This document shows, one piece after another, positions 1-4,074 of a stretch of 5,044 nucleotides of DNA (its first letter is position 1; each line of letters starts with the position of its first letter). Under the pieces are notes generated by a model, which made no database searches, was not told the origin of the DNA, and saw nothing but the letters and a program-made list of their open reading frames with translations. The position numbers and the translations under genes were made by a program. This stretch comes from Acidobacteriota bacterium (GTDB lineage: Bacteria; Acidobacteriota; Terriglobia; Terriglobales; Acidobacteriaceae). The DNA is taken from NCBI GenBank assembly GCA_021801945.1, contig JAKABE010000282.1, positions 1 through 5,044 of the forward strand. The letters are read 5' to 3'.

Positions 1-96
1 TGCCAGTTCCCCACGCAATTCTCACTGCCGCTGCTGCTCGTCGAACCACAGGTTAGCCGAGGCGCAAAATGCCCTTCGCCGAGTACCTGGATTTCA

Positions 97-105
97 TGCT
101 ATGCT
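97..105 (+). promoter_or_regulatory. Possible extended -10 promoter element for the metallothionein-like gene
   Basis: TGCTATGCT is a TGn motif followed by TATGCT, which matches TATAAT at four of six positions. It lies 66 bases before the ATG at 172. No good -35 box is seen 16-18 bases upstream, as is common for extended -10 promoters. Eight of its nine bases match the element at 2679-2687 upstream of the thiolase. The 12-base inverted repeat CTTGC-CC-GCAAG (104-115) overlaps its end and the expected transcription start, where an operator could sit. This is inference from short motifs. Confidence 0.3.
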
Positions 106-121
106 TGCCCGCAAGTTGACG

Positions 122-163
122 TTCTTCCCGCCAGCGCGGGTCTGGCAAAGACGATTGGAAGGG
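122..163 (+). promoter_or_regulatory. Potentially structured 5' leader of the metallothionein-like gene
   Basis: The leader has three short complementary pairings. CCCGC (127-131) pairs with GCGGG (136-140) across a 4-base loop. GCCAG (130-134) pairs with CTGGC (142-146) across a 7-base loop, and these two are mutually exclusive. TTCTTCC (122-128) can pair with GGAAGGG (157-163), five Watson-Crick pairs plus two G-U, which would cover part of the Shine-Dalgarno sequence and enclose the GCCAG hairpin. The pairings are read directly. Any control of translation, for example by metal, is inference, and stems this short are common by chance in GC-rich DNA. Confidence 0.25.
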
Positions 164-165
164 GG
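157..165 (+). promoter_or_regulatory. Ribosome binding site that fixes the metallothionein start
   Basis: GGAAGGGGG is a purine-rich Shine-Dalgarno-like run ending 6 bases before the ATG at 172. It matters because this reading frame is open all the way to the left window edge but has no earlier ATG, GTG or TTG. The site supports initiation at 172. Confidence 0.6.
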
Positions 166-171
166 CAAACC

Positions 172-333
172 ATGGCCAACCCAAAGAAATGCGCCAATCC
201 TGTCTGCACTTGCATCGTAACCGATAAATCGAAGTATTGCAGCGCCCACTGCGAAGGGACCGCAGGCAAGACGACGGTCGTCATTTGCAGGTGTGGCCAC
301 GACGATTGCGGTGGAAATGCAATGAGCAGCTAA
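172..333 (+). CDS. Metallothionein-like small cysteine-rich metal-binding protein
   Basis: This 53-residue protein has eight cysteines (7, 12, 14, 23, 27, 39, 41, 46) and two histidines (26, 43). The order is a C-x4-C-x-C cluster, then YCSAHC (22-27), then CRCGHDDC (39-46). It parallels bacterial metallothioneins of the SmtA/BmtA type, which have a CxC pair, a YCSEAC-like segment and a CGHTGC segment within about 55 residues. That family binds Zn(II), Cd(II) or Cu(I) in a cytosolic thiolate/histidine cluster for storage or detoxification. There is no signal peptide or membrane segment. The ATG follows a good ribosome binding site. It has one cysteine fewer than SmtA and lacks the terminal CxC, so metal stoichiometry may differ. 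No metal sensor or efflux gene is visible nearby. Another small zinc-binding protein is possible, but the cysteine pattern makes metallothionein the best call. Confidence 0.85.
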   Translation: MANPKKCANPVCTCIVTDKSKYCSAHCEGTAGKTTVVICRCGHDDCGGNAMSS

Positions 334-446
334 GCTCGGTCACGGCAAGCCGGCCTTCCGCCGGATCGGCAATTGAGGCTCCCTTAAGAGGCTGTGTGTG
401 GCGGCGGCGAGATGTGGTCTTTTATTGAGGCGCTGCGGTATGAGAG

Positions 447-469
447 TTGTCGGCGCTGGCGCCTTACAA
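447..469. repeat. Imperfect inverted repeat, possible operator
   Basis: Left arm TTGT (447-450), one unpaired C, then GGCGC (452-456). Centre TG. Right arm GCGCC (459-463), two unpaired T, then ACAA (466-469). Nine base pairs can form around a 2-base centre. That is too tight for an RNA hairpin loop without opening the inner pair, but suits a dimeric repressor operator. It lies about 80 bases before the TTGACA box of the acyl-CoA dehydrogenase gene. Catabolic acyl-CoA genes are often controlled by TetR- or MerR-family repressors, but no regulator gene is in the window. Confidence 0.3.
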
Positions 470-550
470 GTCACACCTCTGCCATGCCAGCAACCCGTCG
501 GCGGTCAACTTGCCCGCGGGCCTGGTGGCTAGCTGATTTGCCGGCATCCC

Positions 551-580
551 TTGACAATCCCCGCCCACCTCGACACAAAT
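551..580 (+). promoter_or_regulatory. Possible sigma70-type promoter for the acyl-CoA dehydrogenase gene
   Basis: TTGACA (551-556) is a perfect -35 consensus. With an 18-base spacer the -10 position is ACAAAT (575-580), which matches TATAAT at only three positions. The first three bases, TTG, are also an in-frame start codon for the downstream gene. If this is a promoter, translation must begin downstream, most likely at GTG 605, and the leader would be about 18 bases. The -35 is strong and the -10 weak, so the call is tentative. Confidence 0.35.
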
Positions 581-604
581 GAATTGGCGAGGCAGGCGAA
601 CCCG

Positions 605-1771
605 GTGAACGACCCAAGCCCATCCATACAATTCGTGCTTACTGCCGAACAGCGCGACCTGCACGATCTGGCTGTCTCATTTGCCAAGGAACAGATCGCT
701 CCCAACGCGATCCACTGGGACCAAGAGAAGCATTTTCCCCTCGAAGTGATCCGCGCCACGGCGGCGCTCGGCTTCGGTGGCGTCTGCGTTGCTGAGGACA
801 TGGGCGGCAGCGCACTCAGCCGCCTTGAAGCGGCGCTCATCTATGACGGCCTGGCCACGGGCTGCCCCTGTCTGGCCGGCTACTTTTCCGTACACAATAT
901 GGTGGCCTCCATCTTGGACCGCTACGGCAGCCCCGCACAGCGCCGCCGTTGGTTGCCGCGCCTCTGCGCCTTTGAGCTGTTGAGCGCTTACTGCCTCACC
1001 GAGCCCGGTTGCGGATCGGATGCTGCCGCCCTCACCACCCGCGCCGTCCTCGAGGGCGGCCTCTACACCGTCAACGGCGTCAAGCAGTTCATCTCTGGTG
1101 CCGGCGACGCGGACCTCTACATAGTCATGGCCCGCACCGGCGCCGCCGGACCCCGCGGCATCTCCGCCTTCGTGGTCGAAAAGGGCGCGCCCGGACTCTC
1201 TTTCGGTCCCAGCGAGAAAAAGATGGGTTGGAACTGCCAGGCCACCCGCCAGGTGATCCTCGACGGCGTGCGTGTGCCTCCGGAGAATCTCATCGGATCT
1301 GAAGGCATGGGCTTCAAAATTGCCATGACCGCTCTCGACGGTGGACGGCTGAACATCGCCGCCTGCTCTCTGGGCGGCGCGCGCACAGCGCTCCAGAGCG
1401 CTGCCGCCTACCTGAACGAGCGTGTCGCCTTTGGCCGCCGCCTCGCCGAGTTTCAGGCCCTACAGTTCCGCCTCGCCGACATGGCCACGTCGCTTGAGGT
1501 CGCGCAAACCTTTCTTTGGCGCGCAGCTGCCGCACTCGACGCCGCCGCGCCCAATGCCGCCATCCTCTGCGCCATGGCCAAGCGCTTTGTAACCGACGCC
1601 GGATTCGAGGTCGCGAACCACGCCCTCCAGTTGTTCGGAGGCTACGGCTACCTCGCCGATTTCGGCATCGAGAAGATCGTGCGCGATCTCCGCGTTCATC
1701 AGATTCTCGAGGGCACGAACGAGATCATGCGCGTTATCATCGCCCGCAGCCTCCTTGAACCCAACCGCTGA
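605..1771 (+). CDS. Acyl-CoA dehydrogenase, isobutyryl-CoA dehydrogenase (ACAD8)-like
   Basis: This flavoenzyme oxidises an acyl-CoA to the 2-enoyl-CoA, passing electrons through FAD to electron-transfer flavoprotein in the cytosol. From GTG 605 it has 388 residues, a normal family length. Visible signatures are YCLTEPGCGSDAA (129-141, FAD/substrate binding), RVAFGRRLAEFQ (273-284), GGYGYLADFG (345-354) and HQILEGTNEIMR (365-376), with the expected catalytic Glu369 in LEGTN. Segments such as GRLNIAACSLGGA and FISGAGDADLYIVM closely resemble human ACAD8, the valine-pathway isobutyryl-CoA dehydrogenase. Related 2-methylbutyryl- or short-chain acyl-CoA substrates remain possible. The frame is also open from TTG 551 (18 more residues). 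I prefer 605 because TTG 551 has no Shine-Dalgarno and falls in a TTGACA box, whereas AGG (594-596) sits 8 bases before the GTG. A dehydrogenase and a thiolase follow on the same strand. Confidence 0.9.
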   Translation: MNDPSPSIQFVLTAEQRDLHDLAVSFAKEQIAPNAIHWDQEKHFPLEVIRATAALGFGGVCVAEDMGGSALSRLEAALIYDGLATGCPCLAGYFSVHNMVASILDRYGSPAQRRRWLPRLCAFELLSAYCLTEPGCGSDAAALTTRAVLEGGLYTVNGVKQFISGAGDADLYIVMARTGAAGPRGISAFVVEKGAPGLSFGPSEKKMGWNCQATRQVILDGVRVPPENLIGSEGMGFKIAMTALDGGRLNIAACSLGGARTALQSAAAYLNERVAFGRRLAEFQALQFRLADMATSLEVAQTFLWRAAAALDAAAPNAAILCAMAKRFVTDAGFEVANHALQLFGGYGYLADFGIEKIVRDLRVHQILEGTNEIMRVIIARSLLEPNR

Positions 1772-1801
1772 GAGGTGCCGGCCTGCTGGCTTGCGCCGTC
1801 A

Positions 1802-1810
1802 TGGTTTAAT
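1802..1810 (+). promoter_or_regulatory. Possible extended -10 promoter element for the HSD10-like gene
   Basis: TGGTTTAAT is a TGn motif followed by TTTAAT, five of six matches to TATAAT. It ends 34 bases before the ATG at 1845, inside the 73-base gap after the acyl-CoA dehydrogenase. No -35 box is seen at the usual distance. It suggests this gene may have its own start of transcription and not depend only on read-through. Confidence 0.35.
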
Positions 1811-1833
1811 CTCTTCCGTGCACTTGCCCCAAC

Positions 1834-1839
1834 AAGGAG
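1834..1839 (+). promoter_or_regulatory. Consensus ribosome binding site that fixes the HSD10-like start at 1845
   Basis: AAGGAG ends 5 bases before ATG 1845. The frame is open back to an ATG at 1755 inside the previous gene, but those 30 extra residues do not resemble a dehydrogenase. The site and the position of the nucleotide-binding motif both support 1845. Confidence 0.85.
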
Positions 1840-1844
1840 ATCGC

Positions 1845-2606
1845 ATGGAAATCCGTGACAAAGCCTTCATCATTACCGGCGGCGCATCTGGCCTCGGCGA
1901 GGCCACGGCCCGCATGATTGTTGCGCGCGGCGGCTACGCCCTCCTGGCCGACATCAATCCCGCCGGAGTGTCCGTAGCCGCCAGTCTTGGCGACCGTGCC
2001 TGCTTTGTGGCCACCGACGTCACCTTGGAGGAGGACGGAATCCGCGCCGTCGAAATGGCCAAAGCCCGCTTCGGCGCCCTGCACGGCCTTCTCAACTGCG
2101 CCGGCATCGCTCCCAATGAGCGTGTGGTGGGCCGCGCCGGGCCCCACCGCCTGGAGACCTTCACCCTCGCGCTCACCGTGAACCTGGTCGGCACCTTCAA
2201 CATGCTTCGCCTCGCCGCCCACGCCATGAGCTCCAACGAGCCCCTCGCTGACGGCGAACGCGGCATTATCGTGAATACGGCCTCAGTGGCCGCCTACGAA
2301 GGCCGCATCGGCCAGGCAGCCTACGCCGCATCCAAGGCCGGCGTCGTCGGCCTCACCCTGCCCGCCGCCCGCGAGCTGGCGCGCTTCGGCATTCGCGTGG
2401 TCACCATCGCGCCGGGCCTTTTCATGACGCCCATGATGGCCGGCTTCTCCCCTGAAGTTCAGGAAGCCCTGGCCAAAACCGTCCTCTTTCCGCCGCGCCT
2501 GGGCCAGCCTGAGGAGTTCGCCGCCCTGGTCGCCTCCATCTGCGAGTTGACCATGCTCAATGGCGAAACCATCCGCCTCGACGGCGCCCTGCGCATGGCT
2601 CCCTGA
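1845..2606 (+). CDS. Short-chain dehydrogenase, 3-hydroxyacyl-CoA dehydrogenase type 2 (HSD17B10)-like
   Basis: This NAD-dependent enzyme of 253 residues probably oxidises 3-hydroxyacyl-CoA, including 2-methyl-3-hydroxybutyryl-CoA, to the 3-oxoacyl-CoA. It is a classical SDR: TGGASGLG cofactor loop (11-18), Asp36 at the end of the second strand (favouring NAD over NADP), NCAG (84-87), Asn113, and the catalytic Ser147, Tyr160, Lys164 in the SVAAYEG and YAASK segments. What points to HSD10 and not to generic FabG is the close likeness of the NEP...GERGIIVNTASVAAYEG region (131-153), TIAPGLFMTP and the C-terminal NGETIRLDGALRMAP to human HSD17B10. The enzyme follows the acyl-CoA dehydrogenase by 73 bases and precedes a thiolase, matching steps 1, 3 and 4 of beta-oxidation or isoleucine breakdown. 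A hydroxysteroid or other secondary alcohol substrate cannot be excluded. Confidence 0.9.
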   Translation: MEIRDKAFIITGGASGLGEATARMIVARGGYALLADINPAGVSVAASLGDRACFVATDVTLEEDGIRAVEMAKARFGALHGLLNCAGIAPNERVVGRAGPHRLETFTLALTVNLVGTFNMLRLAAHAMSSNEPLADGERGIIVNTASVAAYEGRIGQAAYAASKAGVVGLTLPAARELARFGIRVVTIAPGLFMTPMMAGFSPEVQEALAKTVLFPPRLGQPEEFAALVASICELTMLNGETIRLDGALRMAP

Positions 2607-2671
2607 ATGCGCTGGTCGCCTTCAGGAAAGCTCACGGCTCGGCAGCTGCAACCCAAATCCAGCGAGCCGCG

Positions 2672-2697
2672 ACCCGCCTGCTATTCTCTCTGCGGGT
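2672..2697. repeat. Inverted repeat spanning the likely thiolase promoter
   Basis: ACCCGC (2672-2677) and GCGGGT (2692-2697) are perfect 6-base complements separated by 14 bases. The extended -10-like TGCTATTCT lies between the arms. A protein bound here would block polymerase. Alternatively the arms form a short RNA stem in a read-through transcript. There is no T-run after it, so it is not a typical terminator. Confidence 0.3.
2679..2687 (+). promoter_or_regulatory. Possible extended -10 promoter element for the thiolase gene
   Basis: TGCTATTCT is a TGn motif followed by TATTCT (four of six matches to TATAAT). It ends 39 bases before ATG 2727, in the 120-base gap after the HSD10-like gene, and differs from the element at 97-105 by one base. 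No clear -35 box is seen. Confidence 0.35.
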
Positions 2698-2713
2698 GGC
2701 CCGGCCGCCCTTC

Positions 2714-2719
2714 GAGGGG
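2714..2719 (+). promoter_or_regulatory. Ribosome binding site that fixes the thiolase start at 2727
   Basis: GAGGGG ends 7 bases before ATG 2727. The frame is open back to an ATG at 2607 that abuts the previous stop codon, but the 40 extra residues have no likeness to thiolases. In this family the sequence begins directly with the strand read here as [14 protein letters not shown]. Confidence 0.8.
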
Positions 2720-2726
2720 ATTCGCT

Positions 2727-3914
2727 ATGACCGATGTAGCCATCGTCAGCGCCGTTCGCACCCCGGTCGGGAAGTTCCTCGGAGCGCTCAGCCCTATCGG
2801 CGCGGTCGAGCTGGGCGCTCTTGCGGTCCGCGAAGCCGTGCGCCGCGCCGGCTTTCCGCCTCATGAGGTTGATGAGTGCATCATGGGTTGTGTTCTCGCT
2901 GGAGGACTTGGCCAGAACCCCGCCCGCCAGGCCGCTCTCGGCGCCGGCCTCGCCGACACAGTCAGTGCTCTCACGATCAACATGGTTTGTGGCAGTGGCC
3001 TGCGCTCCGTCGCCCTCGCCGCTCAGGCCATCGCCACCGGAACCTCGGAGATTGTTGTCGCCGGCGGCATGGAGTCCATGAGCAACGCTCCTTATCTGCT
3101 GCCCGGCGCGCGCAAGGGCCTTCGCCTGGGCGACGCGCAGGCTGTCGATTCCGTCGTCAAGGACGGCCTCTGGTGCGCCCACTCCGCAATGCACATGGGC
3201 ATGACCGCCGAGCTGGTCGCCGAAAAGTACTCCATCTCCCGCGAGCAGCAGGACCGCTACGCTCTCGAAAGCCACCGCCGCGCCGCTGCCGCATGGAACG
3301 CCGGCCACTTCGATGCCGAAACCATTCCCGTCCCGTTGCCCTCGAAGGATCCCGCCGCGCCGCCCGCTCTCTTTTGCCGTGACGAATCCGTCCGCGACAA
3401 CGCCTCTTTTGAAGCCCTCGCCATGCTCCAGCCCGCATTTAAGTCCGGCGGCACCGTAACCGCTGGCAACGCCCCCGGCATCAATGATGGAGCCGCCGCC
3501 GTGGTCCTCATGGCCGCTGAGCGCGCCGCTCAGCTTGGCCTCACGCCCCTGGCTCTCATCCGCGCCCAGGCCACCAGCGGCATTGAGCCGCGCTGGGTGA
3601 TGATGGCCCCCGTCGCCGGCGTCCGCAAAGTCCTGGATCGAGCCGGCTGGTCCATCGAGCAGATCGATCTCTTCGAGCTCAACGAAGCCTTCGCGGTCCA
3701 GGCCGTGGCCGTCACTGCCGAGCTCGGCATCGCTCCCGACCGCGTCAACCCCAACGGCGGCGCAGTTGCCATCGGACATCCCATCGGCGCCAGCGGCGCA
3801 CGCATCCTCGTCACTCTCCTCTACGAAATGCAACGCCGCGCCGCGCGCCGCGGCGTTGCTGCCCTGTGCCTCGGCGGCGGTAACTCCGTAGCTCTGGCCT
3901 TTGAGCGGCCCTGA
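2727..3914 (+). CDS. Acetyl-CoA C-acyltransferase (type II thiolase)
   Basis: This 395-residue thiolase cleaves a 3-oxoacyl-CoA with CoA to acetyl-CoA plus a shortened acyl-CoA, or condenses two acetyl-CoA in reverse. The start [13 protein letters not shown] is typical. The nucleophile is Cys88 in [10 protein letters not shown]. Next come [11 protein letters not shown] in the loop domain, [22 protein letters not shown] (319-322), His351 in [16 protein letters not shown], and the second catalytic Cys381 in [13 protein letters not shown]. All catalytic residues are present and the length is normal for AtoB/PhaA/ThlA-type biosynthetic or degradative thiolases. After the acyl-CoA dehydrogenase and HSD10-like enzyme it would finish a beta-oxidation cycle. 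With 2-methylacetoacetyl-CoA the products would be acetyl-CoA and propionyl-CoA. Sequence alone does not separate acetoacetyl-CoA, 2-methylacetoacetyl-CoA and longer substrates. Confidence 0.93.
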   Translation: MTDVAIVSAVRTPVGKFLGALSPIGAVELGALAVREAVRRAGFPPHEVDECIMGCVLAGGLGQNPARQAALGAGLADTVSALTINMVCGSGLRSVALAAQAIATGTSEIVVAGGMESMSNAPYLLPGARKGLRLGDAQAVDSVVKDGLWCAHSAMHMGMTAELVAEKYSISREQQDRYALESHRRAAAAWNAGHFDAETIPVPLPSKDPAAPPALFCRDESVRDNASFEALAMLQPAFKSGGTVTAGNAPGINDGAAAVVLMAAERAAQLGLTPLALIRAQATSGIEPRWVMMAPVAGVRKVLDRAGWSIEQIDLFELNEAFAVQAVAVTAELGIAPDRVNPNGGAVAIGHPIGASGARILVTLLYEMQRRAARRGVAALCLGGGNSVALAFERP

Positions 3915-4074
3915 ATGCGCCGAGCGCCGCCAAAAGCAGACGGCTGGAAGTTCTCACTTTTCGGTTCGGAATACACCGGCTAGGGCCGCCATCAACGAAG
4001 CCGCTACTATGGCGCATCCCGTCAGCTTGGGAAGAGCGCGGTGGACAAATGCGCCTCTACGATGTTCCTGCCCG
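3915..4074. other. Convergent intergenic gap without a clear terminator
   Basis: The thiolase ends from the left and the glycosidase ends from the right into this 160-base gap. ATGCGCC occurs at 3915-3921 and 4049-4055, and its complement GGCGCAT at 4011-4017. The latter two can form a 7-pair stem with a 31-base loop, helped by CCC (4018-4020) against GGG (4029-4031). GCCG (3926-3929) with CGGC (3941-3944) gives only four pairs, 13 bases before TTTT (3958-3961). None is a convincing intrinsic terminator. Read-through or Rho-dependent ending is possible. Confidence 0.4.

Larger units (their letters stand above)
334..604. other. Non-coding stretch between the metallothionein-like and acyl-CoA dehydrogenase genes
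   Basis: I find no convincing gene here. The open frames (for example 394-582 on the plus strand) are short, rich in Arg and Ser, and resemble no known family. The stretch contains a direct repeat GAGGCT (375-380 and 388-393), a dyad at 447-469, the perfect palindrome GCCCGCGGGC (512-521) and a TTGACA box (551-556). No hairpin with a following T-run is visible after the metallothionein stop. CCGG (350-353 and 361-364) can form only a weak stem. The stretch probably holds the upstream control region of the acyl-CoA dehydrogenase gene. Confidence 0.5.

Noticed and set aside
69..119. Sixteen-residue open frame with GAGG upstream, a possible leader peptide
   Set aside because: It would begin upstream of the predicted transcription start and shows no regulatory codon run. 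Too short to support from one sequence.
1..171. Upstream extension of the metallothionein frame to the left edge
   Set aside because: The frame has no stop, but it has no ATG, GTG or TTG before 172, its translation does not resemble the family, and a ribosome binding site sits just before 172.
349..370. CCGG/CCGG and GCCG/CGGC pairings after the metallothionein stop as a terminator
   Set aside because: Stems are only four pairs and no T-run follows.
394..582. Plus-strand frame of 62 codons in the non-coding stretch
   Set aside because: Arg/Ser-rich, no ribosome binding site of note, no recognisable motif, and overlapped by inverted repeats.
1755..1844. Thirty-residue N-terminal extension of the HSD10-like protein overlapping the previous gene
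   Set aside because: AAGGAG directly before ATG 1845 and the normal family start make 1845 far more likely.
2607..2726. Forty-residue N-terminal extension of the thiolase from the ATG next to the previous stop
   Set aside because: No thiolase likeness in the extension. The ribosome binding site at 2714-2719 and the family N-terminus point to 2727.
2622..3833. Minus-strand open frame of 403 codons opposite the thiolase
   Set aside because: The product is Gly/Ala/Asp-rich with no recognisable domain and lies opposite a thiolase with every catalytic motif. Long antisense frames are expected from the codon bias of GC-rich genes.
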